Positions 34,174 through 45,068 of a DNA stretch of 64,000 nucleotides are shown piece after piece (positions within the stretch are counted from its first letter, which is position 1; every line of letters starts with the position of its first letter). This DNA is from Agapanthus africanus. Lineage: Eukaryota > Streptophyta > Magnoliopsida > Asparagales > Amaryllidaceae. The notes below the pieces were generated by a model. It was not told the DNA's origin. It was given only the letters and a program-made list of their open reading frames with translations, and did not search any database. The stretch spans positions 70,243,396 to 70,307,395 of the forward strand of contig JASDDO010000016.1 of assembly GCA_030015575.1 (NCBI GenBank), written 5' to 3'. Position numbers and translations under genes: made by a program.

Positions 34174-36120
34174 TTAATTTTTTATAGAAAAAGAAAACAA
34201 AAATATATACATATATACAACAAGGTTCCCCCCAAACTTAAGCTTGGCCTTACACAAGCCAAAGGTTAGCACCAACCATTCAAAAATCTTATCGTGGTAA
34301 TGGCCGAGTTGGTGAAATAATGGGGTGTAGAAGAAAGAAATGAGAAACACGCGGGACCGTGTGGAAAGAAGAATGGTAGAATATGGTCTCGGTGGGGGAG
34401 AAGAATGGCGGAAAGGAGAAAGAAGGGTCGCGCTATCTTGAGGGTGTAAATCGAGTGAATAAATTAGCGCAATATGTGATGACCGATATGTTAAAAGCGA
34501 TTGCACTAATCTATCAACTCGTCGAGAAATGGGATCAAATCCCTCAAGATTCGCAAGAAAACATGGGTACGCCGAACTTGGTATTTGAGATGAAAGCGTA
34601 ACGGTCACTTGCACGGTCGGAACAATAGGAAGGACGAAAGGGAGTGATTGAGGGATAGTATCATTCTCACCGTAGTAAACTGTCTCGAACTTGAAAGATT
34701 CCATTAATGGTTCAAAACTACTGTAAGCAACCGAGTCTGATGGTTCAACTAACTCATCTGAAAATGTAAAGGACTCAAACTCGGGCGGTGAGTCATCAAC
34801 ATCGTCCGAAAAAGTGAAACACTCGTAAGTGTTATCGTCTGTGAGAACAGTATCAGATTCAAAGGAAAATTTTTCAAGCTCACAGTCTTCAAGCGTGGTC
34901 GGAACGATGGAAAGGAGGGAGGATGATTTAGTTAAACGTTCAAGAGGATGAACTGGAAAATCCGACACATCAAACAAAAATGGTTCAACCTCAATACTCT
35001 CCTCAATACTATCCTCATAATTCTCCTCAATACTTATCTCATCCATGCCATTATCATCAAAATCAAGACGCATATGAAGTTCGGGAGAAACATCTAATGA
35101 CTCGGGATGATGAGTTGAAAATAAAATTTCAATCAAATCGACAGGTTCATCATCCGAAATATTCCCGGCGTCTATATCCTCAATCAAGTGAAAATTAATT
35201 TCTTTAGACACCTCATCAAAAGCATGGATATTTATCGCTTTAGGTTCTAGAGTGGAGGTGTAAAGATCGAAAGGATTAGGTGCGGTTTCACTCGAAAGGG
35301 GTTCTTCACAATTTGGCAAATCAAGCACTACAAAATCACACAACTCGTTTTTATTGTCAACTGGTGAATCATTTGGAACAATCGATGGAAAACCGGAGTT
35401 GTGGGCTTCAATTGGGTAAGGGTAGGTTTGATTTGTATATCCTCTCACATTCTCACTCTGTCCAACCGCCTCCTTATACATTGAAAATTTTTGAGCTAGC
35501 GGGAAACTAGCTACCGGTTCACTAGGTTGCATAAGGGCGGTAATGGATGCTTCCACATTCCTAACCATTTTGTTTGTTGCTGCAATATAAGCTTCGGACA
35601 ACTCTTCCAAACTAGACTTGGGTGGTAAGGGGGTTTCGGTAAGAGATTCAAAATCGTGTGGATATGCAAAACTCCCAACAGGCTGTGTCGAAGCAATGTC
35701 TAGTGAATGTGGGAAGGTCGGGTAGGACTGGTAGGAAGTGGTTGATTGAACAGGGGTAGGGTCAACATATGGATAAAAAGGTGAATAGTCGTGTGGATCC
35801 CTAGAACTAGATGAGTGGAGAGGGATGAAAGATCGGTTGCGAGATTGAGTAATATGCTCAGCAATGGACATCGGTGTAGGAGTGACAGAAGGACTTGAAA
35901 AAGTGGTATCAACATATGGAGGTGGTAAAGGTCGACTTGGTTGACACAAAGTGGGTTGAAAAGTCGAACTGTTTCTCCTAGACGCCTCTATTTGATCTTT
36001 CAAAGATATTTTAAGTAAGGAAGGATCGTCTTTAAATTGACCGAACAAATTGACGTACGACGCAAAATTAGGTTCGGGATACCAAAGTTCGGCAAGTGAT
36101 TTATTATGTGGGGTACCCAT
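34174..36120 (-). CDS. Array protein (648 aa), gag/pol-linker-derived protein of the non-autonomous element
   Basis: An open frame from MGTPHNKSLAELWYPEPNFA. Residues about 20-220 are Ser/Pro-rich. A segment near 180-220 (SSLEELSEAYIAATNKMVRNVEASI) resembles the coiled SSLE..EAF......SIQSL segment in the Athila gag. Residues about 420-500 are acidic and match the linker between protease and RT in the Athila polyprotein (YECFTFSDD..DSPPEFESF, DEL.EPSDSVAYSSFEPL, GENDTIP against GENETLP). Protease, RT, RNase H and integrase motifs are absent. The last ~40 codons read into the AAGCTTAAGTTTGGGGGG tract, so the C-terminus may be accidental. The function is unknown; the protein may bind Gag or RNA of the helper (inference). 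Confidence 0.75.
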   Translation of the reverse strand: MGTPHNKSLAELWYPEPNFASYVNLFGQFKDDPSLLKISLKDQIEASRRNSSTFQPTLCQPSRPLPPPYVDTTFSSPSVTPTPMSIAEHITQSRNRSFIPLHSSSSRDPHDYSPFYPYVDPTPVQSTTSYQSYPTFPHSLDIASTQPVGSFAYPHDFESLTETPLPPKSSLEELSEAYIAATNKMVRNVEASITALMQPSEPVASFPLAQKFSMYKEAVGQSENVRGYTNQTYPYPIEAHNSGFPSIVPNDSPVDNKNELCDFVVLDLPNCEEPLSSETAPNPFDLYTSTLEPKAINIHAFDEVSKEINFHLIEDIDAGNISDDEPVDLIEILFSTHHPESLDVSPELHMRLDFDDNGMDEISIEENYEDSIEESIEVEPFLFDVSDFPVHPLERLTKSSSLLSIVPTTLEDCELEKFSFESDTVLTDDNTYECFTFSDDVDDSPPEFESFTFSDELVEPSDSVAYSSFEPLMESFKFETVYYGENDTIPQSLPFVLPIVPTVQVTVTLSSQIPSSAYPCFLANLEGFDPISRRVDRLVQSLLTYRSSHIALIYSLDLHPQDSATLLSPFRHSSPPPRPYSTILLSTRSRVFLISFFYTPLFHQLGHYHDKIFEWLVLTFGLCKAKLKFGGNLVVYMYIFLFSFSIKN

Positions 36121-36124
36121 GTTA

Positions 36125-36964
36125 GAAGAAAGGGTGAAAGAAAGAAAGTTGGGTGGTGGTGCAAGGATTTATTTGCGGCAAAAGTTTGCAAGTTCTCTAA
36201 AAAAAAATTTCCTTTTTCTTTATTTGAAAATTGTTGCAAAAAGATTTTTAATAAAAGATATGCAACAGAAAAATATTACTTGCAATCAGTTATTATTTTA
36301 AGCATATCACAAAGAATCTTTATTTGGAAAAAAATGTTGCAAAAAGATATTCGAGAAAAGATATGCAACAAAAAAGATTACTTGCAATCAATTTCTATTT
36401 TAAACGAGGCGCACAAATCCTGCACAAGATTGTTATTTGGAAGAGAATATATTGTTAAACCATAAAAAATCCTGCAGGCAAATCTACAGAGGATATATCA
36501 ATATTTGCAGAGGAGACAAAGGGAAGCTTACAGAGATTTTTTTAAGCACTGTTTCAGCCAAGATGCCGCGTTTTCGCGGCCTAAGTGTAGGTGGAGCCAC
36601 GGTTCCGCGGTTGGCGCGCCAGATCAGCTCTTCAAACTTCGCTGACGTCACCGTATCTTCGCGCTTCCGCGGCAGGAGCTGCCTTTCGTGGCAGATCCGC
36701 GGTTTGACCGTTGACTTGGCCCTTCAACTTCCTGCTGCTGTTCTGTTGTCAAAATTCTCTTCTGTTCCGATATCCCTTTTTCTGTTTCGCTTTCTGGAAA
36801 TTTCCAGATCCGTCTCGATTGTTCCTACAAGATTCACACAACAAAGTACCCGTTCCAAAAAAATAACAATTGATATATTTTTATATTTTTTGTGATTTTT
36901 TAGATTTTTATGATTTTTTTAAATTTTGATTAACCCGAAATTGCGAAAAGGAAATGACACGCCA
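36125..36964 (-). other. Unit II leader
   Basis: Between the primer site and the protein start. It contains two GC modules (36565-36611 and 36661-36702) and a repeated segment, AAAAAGATTTTxxAxAAAAGATATGCAACA-like, near 36236, 36334 and 36356. No gene was recognised. Confidence 0.65.
36565..36702 (-). repeat. Two GC-rich modules, unit II leader
   Basis: First pair at 36565-36611 (GCCGCGTTTTCGCGGC ... GCCACGGTTCCGCGG). A second, weaker pair at 36661-36702 (GCGCTTCCGCGGC ... GCAGATCCGCGG). They lie 260-400 bp downstream of the primer site. Confidence 0.75.
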
Positions 36965-36982
36965 TCCCCGGCAACGGCGCCA
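36965..36982 (-). other. Unit II primer-binding site, Asp-tRNA type
   Basis: TGGCGCCGTTGCCGGGGA on the minus strand, two bases after the LTR end. It is the canonical Asp-tRNA complement of Athila elements. Confidence 0.92.
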
Positions 36983-37761
36983 TTTGATTTGTATGTCAAA
37001 AACTATTTCTAAACCGCAATCAAGAACGGCGTCGCTTTGCAGCTAGCCGATGAGTACGGGTCGGTCCATAGGGATGTTGTGAATCTCCTAGTCGCGCTTA
37101 CGAGTTAATTCCGAAGGGTGTTCGGATTGGTTATTAAATCTAAAAACCTAAATTATTCTATCTACGATTATCTAGATCTATTCTTGCTAGGGTTAGGTTT
37201 AGGGATGGTTTGGAAATGCAAGTAAATCTCAATGCTTTCTATACCCGAATGAAGATCTATGAGGAGTTATGGTAATTATCAATAAAGGGGATTAGATCCA
37301 TTCGGGAAGGTGTTCTTTCCTCTAGGTTCTTGTCCTTCCTTTAGAGATCCTTACCCTAACCTCCATGGAAAACGCGCGCAACCGGGCCTTTATACTACGG
37401 TGTCATCGTTACCTCGAGGGGTAGGATGCCGTAGGGCGCGGTGTGTGCGTGTATGCATGGAGTCCTATTGCAAATATATGATGGGTAAGAAAGGGATGAG
37501 AGATCTCATCTCTAAAAAGCCTTCCCCAAAGCTAACCCTAAACAATTATCTACGGCGATGAATTAAATCTACCTAGGGCAAAGAATTTAAATCTAAACTA
37601 GAGCAAGGAATTAAATCTACTTACAGATGACTCTCTCCAATCATCAACGCAGGTTGTTAGATCTGGATTCATAAATTGAAAAGAGGTACCGATGCTCTCC
37701 ATAAAGAGATATGTATTTTATTATTAAAAGGAGGCATCAGAAATTATAATGATTAGAGTTA

Positions 37762-37771
37762 CTATTTATAG
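37762..37771 (-). promoter_or_regulatory. TATA box of array LTR C
   Basis: CTATAAATAG on the minus strand, 126 bp downstream of the GC module. Confidence 0.75.
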
Positions 37772-37896
37772 AGAGTAGGAAACCCTAGGTTTACATTTGA
37801 TTCACATGTCTGCAATTAAAAAAATAGCCCTAGAAAATCTTTTCAGCACCGCACAAGAATTATGGTAAAAAAATTATTTCCTTCAGGCTCCATATA

Positions 37897-37943
37897 GCAG
37901 CGGAACCGCGGTCTGGGTAGGGTTTGGGCCGCGGTTCGCGGTC
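37897..37943 (-). repeat. GC-rich paired-palindrome module (LTR C)
   Basis: GCAGCGGAACCGCGG, a spacer of about 18 bases, then GGCCGCGGTTCGCGG. One base is lost in the second arm compared with LTR B. Confidence 0.85.
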
Positions 37944-38331
37944 CATTAAGACGATCAGTGTATGAAATTTTTGGGTCTGATTCTTGGGTTCTTGGGCTTT
38001 TTCTTTCTGTGGTTCTTTATTCAGTTTGGCTTCTTTATTCCTTCCAGATCTCCAGTGAACAATTGCAGTGGACTTTTAACCGTTCGCTTTGTACTCTTGG
38101 ACCTTGTATTGCCTTGTACTTTGTGAATTTTATCTTTGATGTAGGCTTGATCAAGAGTCTTCTGTTTGTTGGTCAAAGTCCACTTTTTCATCGTCTTTAC
38201 ATCGTTTTCACTGTTTTCTGTCCAAGAACCTGTAACCTGTAATATGTAGCAGACATGTGTCAAAAGTATCTGTTTATTTGTAAAACGAATAAGAATGGGG
38301 AATATAATAATACAATATTATGGTGTGAACA

Positions 38332-38336
38332 GATGG
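38332..38336. other. Target-site duplication GATGG (right)
   Basis: Matches 25936-25940. Removing the array and one copy makes the T2 gag frame continuous. Confidence 0.9.
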
Positions 38337-39200
38337 CCAGGATATGTCGTTCGCTTAGATGCTCCGACGCGAGATGGGTGGAGTTCGCGAGCTTTCGTTT
38401 GGAGGGTCTGGCCCAGAAGTGGTGCGAGTCCTTAGAGAAGGGCAGAGTCGCAGGTCTTCTCCTATGACCTGGGCTGAGTTTGTGACGGTGTTTCTTGTGT
38501 GTTTTCTTCTGCTGAGCGTCAGGGATCCTCGAGCTTGCAGATTCGAGTCGTTACGCCAGACTCAGGGTATGACGGTAGCCGAGTATGATGTGTTGTTTAC
38601 CGAGCTGTCTGTGTATGCTCCGTATTTGGTAGCTAAAGAGGAGATGCGGGTCAAGAGCTTTGTTCGATGCCTACTTACCCATTTGTTCCTCGCTATCAGC
38701 GTTCAGCATTGCGACATCTATGCAGCAGCGGTGGACGCAGCCCTGTTGGTTGAGGAGCGTCTTTTTGAGACGTCGGTTGCTCCGGAACCGAAGATGGTTC
38801 ATACTGGTGTTTCAGCACAGAGGCAGGCATTTAGACGTCATGACAGTTCCCTTTCAGATACTGAGGGTAGTGGAGGTCCGGGACGATGACAACTTTTTAG
38901 CTCTTATTCCTAGGGGAGTCAGCAGTTTTCATATGGATGTTACCGGTGCGGGAGTTTGGGTCATCGGGTTCGAGATTGTACTGAGCCACGTGAGCGTGAG
39001 GCAGTTGTACCGTAGGTTACCTTACCACCTTCTCCACCACAGAGGGCGTTTCCCCTTATGCCTGTTATTGCTCCGCGTCAGACTCTTGTGCAGAGAGGTC
39101 GAGGACGTGGTGGTTTTATACCGAGAGGGCGGGGTGGTAGAGGCAGAGGTCAGCCAGTCACCGTTAGAGGACAGGCTCGGGTGTTTGCCTTGACTCATCA
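38337..39200 (+). pseudogene. T2 gag, C-terminal part with zinc knuckle
   Basis: Continues the gag domain. ARICRSLRCSDARWVEFASFRLEGLAQKW runs in one frame to a stop near 38465. SPMTWAEF ... ESLRQTQGMTVAEYDVLFTELSVYAPYLV ... VDAALLVEERLF follows in the frame open at 38359-38889. A CCHC zinc knuckle (C-Y-R-C-G-S-L-G-H-R-V-R-D-C) is at 38938-38979 in a third frame. At least two frameshifts therefore break the gene. The sequence type is Tekay/Del-like chromovirus gag. Confidence 0.85.
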
Positions 39201-39222
39201 GGACGCGTAGGCGTCCAATGCA

Positions 39223-40298
39223 GTGGTTTCAGGTACTCTTTCTGTATGTTCTTTTGAGGCTCATATTTTGTTTGATCCGGGATCTACGGATTCGTATGTA
39301 TTTACGCACTTCGTGCCGAGTTTGGGCCGAGAGTCGTGTTTGCTAGATCAGCCGCTTGTTGTGATTACACCTGTTGGAGATTCTTTTTTCGCACGTTATG
39401 TGTTTCAGTCGTGTGCCGTTCAGATTGGAGATAGAGATTCGTCCGTCGATTTGATCCTTCTAGATATATTGGACTTCGACGTTCTCCTTGGCATGGACTG
39501 GTTGGCAGCTTGTTATGCGTCGGTGGACTGCCGTGAGAAGACGGTCAGTTTCAGTTTTCCGGGTGAGTCAGTTCGGGTTGTGCAGGGGGACCGTGGTGCC
39601 GCCCCTCGCAGTTTGATTTCTGCCCTTTGCACTAGTCGGCTTTTAAGGAGGGGATGTCGGGGATTCATGGATTTCATTTATGATACTGGAGCCACAGTAG
39701 AGTCGTTGGACCGGGTTCCTATCGTGCGAGAGTTTCCCGACGTTTTTCCCGATGAGTTACCTGACTTGCCGCCAGAGCGCGACATTGAGTTTTGCATTGA
39801 TCTGATTCCTAGCACGGGGCCTATTTCTATACCGCCTTACCGGATGGCTCCGACGGAGCTTAGAGAGCTTAAAGATCAATTGCAAGAGTTGCTTGATAAG
39901 GACTTGTGCATCCGAGTGTTTCGCCGTGGGGAGCTCCTGTTCTGTTTGTCAAGAAGAAGGACGACAGTTTGAGGTTGTGTATTGATTATCATCAATTGAA
40001 CCGAGTTACGGTGCGGAACAGGTATCCTTTAGCTCGCATTGACGATTTGTTTGATCAGCTCCAGGGTGCGAAACATTTTTCTAAGATTGATTTGTGTACG
40101 GGTTATCATCAGTTGCGGGTTCGGAATGATGACATTCCGAAGACCGCTTTTCGTATACGCTACGGGCATTATGAGTTTCTAGTGATGTCGTTCGGACTCA
40201 CCAATGCCCCAGCAGCGTTCATGGATCTGATGAACCGGATTTTCAGGCCGTTCCTCGACCAGTTCATTATTGTGTTTATTGATGACATTCTGGTCTAG
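39223..40298 (+). pseudogene. T2 protease and reverse transcriptase
   Basis: Open frame 39223-39972 carries the aspartic protease, but its active-site triplet is D-P-G (39274-39282) where the family has D-S-G, so it is probably inactive. LLGMDWLA and the RT lead FPDVFPDELPDLPPERDIEF follow. A frameshift near 39906-39960 moves to the second frame, which has the RT core: [30 protein letters not shown] and the catalytic F-I-D-D at 40275-40286. TAG at 40296-40298 ends it within the palm domain. The plus-strand order fits Ty3/gypsy. Confidence 0.9.
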
Positions 40299-41178
40299 TC
40301 TAGGAGTCGGGAGGAGCATGAGAAGCACTTGAGGATTGCTTTGCAGACATTGAGAGAGCACTAGCTGTATACTAAATTCTCAAAGTGCATATTTTGTCTT
40401 GATAGAGTTGACTTCCTGGGTCATGTGGTGACGGGAGACGGTATTCTTGTAGACCCAAGGAAGATCGAGTTTGTGCAACTTTGTCCCAGACCTGTATCCG
40501 TGACAGAGGTTCGCAGCTTTTTGGGCTTAGCTGGTTATTACCGCCGTTTCATGCAGTATTTTTCGAGTATCACTGCACCACTAACCGGACTAACCCGGAA
40601 AGGGGTTTCTTTTCTATGGACTGATGCGTGCGAGCAGAGTTTTCAGCAGTTGAAGACTCGGTTGACGACTGCACCCGTTCTATCTTTGCCTTCTGGATCA
40701 GGTGGTTTTGTAGTTTACTGTGATGCGTCTCGAGTGGGGCTCGGGTGTGTGCTGATGCAGCATGATAGAGTGATTGCTTATGCTTCTAGGCGGTGGTTTT
40801 TGCGTTGAAGATTTGGAGACACTACTTGTATGGGGAGTCGTGTCAGATTTGCATGGACCACAAGAGCTTGAAGTACATCTTCCAGCAGCCGGATCTGAAT
40901 CTGAGACAGTGCCGGTGGATGGAGCTTGTGAAGGATTATTATTGTGAGATCCTTTATCACTCGGGCAAGGTGAATGTGGTAGCTGACGCTTTGAGTCGTA
41001 GGCCCGGGGGTAGCTTGTCCCAGTTGAGCGCGGTTCAGAGACAGTCTTCTGCGGATTGGCAGACGTTGTGCGGTGGTAGAGTACAGTTTGAGTTCACTTC
41101 TACTGGGGGACAACTTGCTCATGTCCGTGCATGTCCTCTTCTTTTGGATCATATCTGTGAGGCGCAGCCCAGTGATGC
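40299..41178 (+). pseudogene. T2 RT end and RNase H
   Basis: 40380-40470 encodes [25 protein letters not shown] (RT thumb). The frame at 40425-40808 continues [14 protein letters not shown] and reaches RNase H ([24 protein letters not shown]). After a frameshift near 40793, [20 protein letters not shown] and [17 protein letters not shown] follow. Stops at about 40296 and 40363 and the frameshift make it non-functional. The integrase is missing: a minus-strand LTR starts at 41179. Confidence 0.85.
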
Positions 41179-43706
41179 TGTCACGACCCGAAATAGCTCG
41201 TGACTGGCACTTGAATCATATGAAGTCTATAGGACCCCATCTGATCCAAGTAAGCCAAAGCCCAGAAATCTAAAACCTTTATAAGTAATAAATAAGGGAA
41301 AACTAGTTTTAAGAGGTGGAGAAAATATGTTTTAAATACAAGGTTTTTAAATAAGTAAGCCGAATATGTATTTTTTTTTAAAAATCACATCTTTTCTGAA
41401 AATCTCGGCAGGGTTTCCTTTGTAAATACTGGCCCCGAACGGGGTACAACATAAATAATATGTATGAAACGACAAAATGCATCCCCAAGCGGGAGCTAGC
41501 TCTTCGTCAATCGACGGTCACAACCACATAAGCAATATGATATACAACGCCGAAGGGCGAGGATCAAAACTCAAAGAAAACTCAACAGCATAAAAAACGA
41601 ATACCACTAAGCGCGACACTAAGGTCGAAATAATACATATCTGGTCTCTAAGTCTGAAAAAATATACAAGTTTTGGTTGATGGAATTTCTAGATACAATA
41701 AGTAATACATAAACAAGGGTGGTTCTGATGCAAAGAACCCACCTACCAAACAAATCACCCGCAAAGGCAAGCAATGTGCCGGAAATGCCGCTATGGAACC
41801 TGTACGGCAAAACCTGCAAGAACTGTGGCACAACGGGGGTGAGTTGCCAACTCGTGAATAGAAAATATCTATAAGCAGAAATCAAATGCCTGACATAATC
41901 CTAGGTCAAACGATCAGATATAATATAATCCTCAAGGGGTAAGTCTGAAGCATGATAAGGTGGCAATGTAACATTTAAACATGTAGGTAGTGCCAAGTAC
42001 TCGTGCCAGTGCCTCAGGTAATAACATGTCATAATATAATGTATGTCTGCATGAAGTAAATATGATGAAGTATCAAAATGGATATCAATACACATATATT
42101 AGCATCCCATTCCACTAATATTGGTGTAAGGGTATATATAACAGCGCCCTCATACCCTGTTATATATACATATGAAGTATGATCGATGTAATCAAGTCTG
42201 TATGTGATCAAAGTCTGTATAAACGTAGATCCCGTCCACCCGTCACCCAATGACAATAAGTATCATACATGTAAATATCATAAGCATATGCATGGAAGTA
42301 CGAGGATATAATCAAAATCATGGAACTGGAGTGCCCAGCATCGACACTCGAAAACATCATGAAAACTGTGCCCAGCATCGGCACGTAAATCCTCATATAT
42401 CGGGCATCCGTTAGTCCGGGTCAGCCCCCTCATATATCGGGCATCCGTCAGTCCGGGTCAGCCCACGGGCTCCGTCTGCGGTATCGGCCCTCGGCCCCAG
42501 CAGTACGCCCATATCCATCTATCGACTCTGGTCAGTATCCTCCGGATAACCGCCAGGTCCAACCAATCACCGGTAGGTACTCGCCCACCTCCAGGCTCAA
42601 TCGGCAAAGTCCATCGATCATCTTGCCGAGGGGAACCATACCGGGCCCACCATGTACCCGCAATCGGTGCTTACCTCTCCTCGAATCGGGTATACTCACA
42701 CAAGCTCTCTGGAACCGAGAAAACTCATGGTGGACGCACTGAAATATCATATCAAGGGTAACCGGGTTTTTAAAACAAAAATGTCAACGGTTCCCAAATC
42801 CAGAAATATCATGGAAACAACATAGCTCAATGCATATAATCGAAAACATGATATATGCTACATGTAAAAGAAATGCAAGCACATCTGTCTATCATGCAAC
42901 CTGGAATGGTAATATGCATATATTGAGGGAAACCGCTCTTTTAAAATGAATCAGTTTTGAAGAGTATCTTGCGGTTCCCAAATCTAGAAATATCATCCAT
43001 GTATGTGCAAATATGTATGTGTACAAATATGAGTGTATGACAGGTAGGTGCACAAGTATGAGTGTACGATAAGTATATGTACAAGTATGCCATGCAAGAG
43101 TCATATTCTGAATGCAACAGTACTACAGTGTAGTGACATGGCAATTATCGATGATGAAGTGTGTGAGCCGGCAAACAGTATACGTGGAATATATGTATCA
43201 TCGATAATTGTGCTGGTGTCCTAACAGCATGATGGTAATATAGCAATAGCATATGAAAGGCAATGCAAATAGCAATGGAAATGCGAAATCGAATAAATCA
43301 ACGCAATAGTGAAGAGTCTACATCAGTATGTATATGTCATGCAATTGTGCCATTTGAAATAAGACAAATCGGGGTTTTTAGTAAAATAAGGGATACAGAG
43401 TTTTTTAGTAAGATACGTCCTTTGAAAATACCCGTAGAATCCCTTTACTTATTTTTAAGATACTTGTTCATATCAGATTTTTGCATTTTTATACCGCCCA
43501 ATTTTTATCATATTGCTTATCGGTAGGTACTCTTGAACCGTGTTTGCTAGTCAATTGCAGGATACAGGTTCTCGGCTCTAAACGATGAAATTCATGGAAA
43601 AGCACGACAAAATCCGGGTTCTTGCCAACCACAGATAAACACGGGTCTCCGCTCTCTATCCGTATGTTGCCGCACACCAGTTTAAGAGACAAAATGGCAA
43701 ATCAAT
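41179..43706 (-). repeat. Partial chromovirus-type LTR, minus strand
   Basis: It starts TGTCACGACCC, the reverse complement of the GGGTCGTGACA end of the T1/T2 LTRs. The complement carries TTTAAGTGCC-like and AGTTGGCAACTC-ACCCCCGTTGTGCCACAG blocks (41823-41861) in the right order. It also aligns with T1 LTR near 21180-21230 (complement of 43100-43170). A 37-bp tandem duplication lies at 42391-42464. No LTR start was found, so it seems truncated where the Athila element begins. The right border is an estimate. It holds no real genes. Confidence 0.75.
42391..42464 (-). repeat. 37-bp tandem duplication in the minus-strand LTR
   Basis: Two adjacent units starting CCTCATATATCGGGCATCCG, with one base different. 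Confidence 0.9.
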
Positions 43707-43925
43707 TGTCATTTTCATGCACAAGGCTCAATGGCAACACAAGATCCAAGAAATCTACGCGGAGCTCAAGAAAATCATGACAAAAACATCCACATTCATC
43801 ACCTTTTTGTTCAACAAAAATTCTGGAAAAATCGTGAAGACAATCTGAGAAAAAACATATACCAGAATACAGGGCACACAATACCAGGGAAACCCACAAA
43901 ATTTGACAAGACAATTCATCTATAC

Positions 43926-43974
43926 GGCCGTGGAACCGAGGCCAATAAGGGGTCTAGGCCGCGGTTCCGCGGCC
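43926..43974 (+). repeat. GC-rich paired-palindrome module (Athila LTR)
   Basis: GGCCGTGGAACCGAGGCC, a spacer of about 13 bases, then GGCCGCGGTTCCGCGGCC (18-bp perfect palindrome-like arm). It lies 90 bp upstream of the TATA box. Confidence 0.88.
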
Positions 43975-44063
43975 GTACTGGCGCCGCAGTTGGCCAAACT
44001 TCAGGGGTATATTTGTCTTTTCATGAAGGGTCAGAATTTTGCCCTAGGTTTCCATCCCCCTGC

Positions 44064-44073
44064 CTATAAATAG
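44064..44073 (+). promoter_or_regulatory. TATA box of the Athila LTR
   Basis: CTATAAATAG, same motif and context as the TATA boxes of the array LTRs. Confidence 0.75.
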
Positions 44074-45050
44074 TCCAGAACTTGCCAAAGCCAAGGGTGC
44101 TTAATCTTGTATTTTAGGTTTTAGAATACTTGTTGTTCTTCTTCCTCTTCTCATCTCTTCTCCATTGAAAAACTTGTAGTGAGCTTTTGTGAGTGAAGAA
44201 TGATGAATAAAGAAGTTCTTTTTGTTATTATACTTGTCTTGCTCTTGTTATGTTAATTGCTTGTAATCTTCAATTGATAATTTAGTTGTTGTTATTTATT
44301 GTTGTTTCTTTCTTATTCTCTTTTCCTTTATCCTTAAACAACCATGATGCTTACGTTTGATCCTTGCCAAGGTGAGATCGCAAATAGCTAGTTGTTATCT
44401 TCTAATCTCCTTCTTTCTATCTTCCACCTTTGTTTTATTTTTCGTTCTTCTTGTAATGGATGAGTAGTTTCCATACTTGTTAGGGTAGGATAAGGAAAGT
44501 TTGAGAGAAGGAAATCTCTCTCACTCTTTCCTTGCCCAACATCTTAAATCGACTCCCGTTAATTGAACCACAATCCACTCCCTACGGCACCCTATCCTAC
44601 ATGATAGCGGTGATTCCGTAGTGAGACCGGCTGTGGTTGAATTAACCGGAGGTTATGGCTAAGAGCCAAGAACGGACAGACAAGCACCAAAAGGAAGAAC
44701 TTAAGCGTTGGAAAGCCTAGCTTATACTCGCAAGTTCCTTCCTAGTCGTGCCAATCCCCGTTGTTGCCGATTACCGTAACACCGATATTAAGAGTGGCAA
44801 CGAAAGAAGTGAGCGACTCCTAACTCAAACTAACCTAATCCTAACCCTAACAAGCTCTCTTTACATATCATTTTAACACTTAGCTAATCACAAACAAATC
44901 TGGACTTTTGGACTTAACTCGTTAAAGCACATAGAAAAAGATTCCCATCTCCCTGCGGATGACCCGTACTCAACCGGCTAGCTACAAGCGAAACCGTTTT
45001 GATTGCGGTAATTAACTAAACTTGAACACGCAAAAACCTTACCAATCAAA

Positions 45051-45068
45051 TGGCTTCATTGCCGGGGA
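45051..45068 (+). other. Athila primer-binding site, Asp-tRNA type (diverged)
   Basis: TGGCTTCATTGCCGGGGA: it matches the canonical Asp complement except for three positions, two bases after the LTR end. Confidence 0.85.

Larger units (their letters stand above)
25941..38331 (-). mobile_element. Athila-related non-autonomous element, tandem LTR-int-LTR-int-LTR array
   Basis: Minus-strand array of three LTRs (36985-38331, 31392-32739, 25941-27282) and two internal regions. Each internal region starts with an Asp-tRNA primer site, carries one long reading frame (intact in unit II, broken in unit I) and ends in AAGTTTGGGGG tracts. There is no protease, RT, RNase H or integrase. LTR R/U5-like blocks, the primer site, the 3' region and part of the protein match the Athila element at 43.7-64 kb. 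It lies in T2 gag with a 5-bp duplication. Confidence 0.9.
36985..38331 (-). repeat. Array LTR C (1347 bp), 5' LTR of unit II
   Basis: It starts TGTTCACACC (minus strand, 38331) and ends ACAAATCA (36985). It pairs with LTR B. GC module at 37897-37943 with one arm shortened; TATA box at 37762-37771. The right target-site duplication GATGG follows at 38332-38336. Confidence 0.95.
43707..45048 (+). repeat. Athila 5' LTR (~1342 bp; left border estimated)
   Basis: The end is clear: ACCAATCA at 45048, two bases before the primer site, as in the array. The start is inferred from TGTCATTTTC at 43707, which would make it the same length as array LTR A. GC module at 43926-43974, TATA box at 44064-44073. 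The 3' half shares blocks with the array LTRs, such as CCTACGGCACCCTATCC and GACCCGTACTCAACCGGCTAGCT. A short frame at 43731-44069 is LTR sequence, not a gene. Confidence 0.75.

Noticed and set aside
42391..42464. CRISPR-like or satellite array
   Set aside because: Only two units of a 37-bp tandem duplication, without spacers, inside an LTR; the genome is a plant.
41179..43706. Full chromovirus element on the minus strand
   Set aside because: Only an LTR end and body are seen; no primer site or internal domain on the expected side, and the LTR start is missing, so I call only a partial LTR.
44835..44865. Telomere-like CCTAACCCTAAC words (also near 31600 and 48640)
   Set aside because: Only one to three short units in each place, all inside LTRs and repeated with them; no array of the plant telomere unit.
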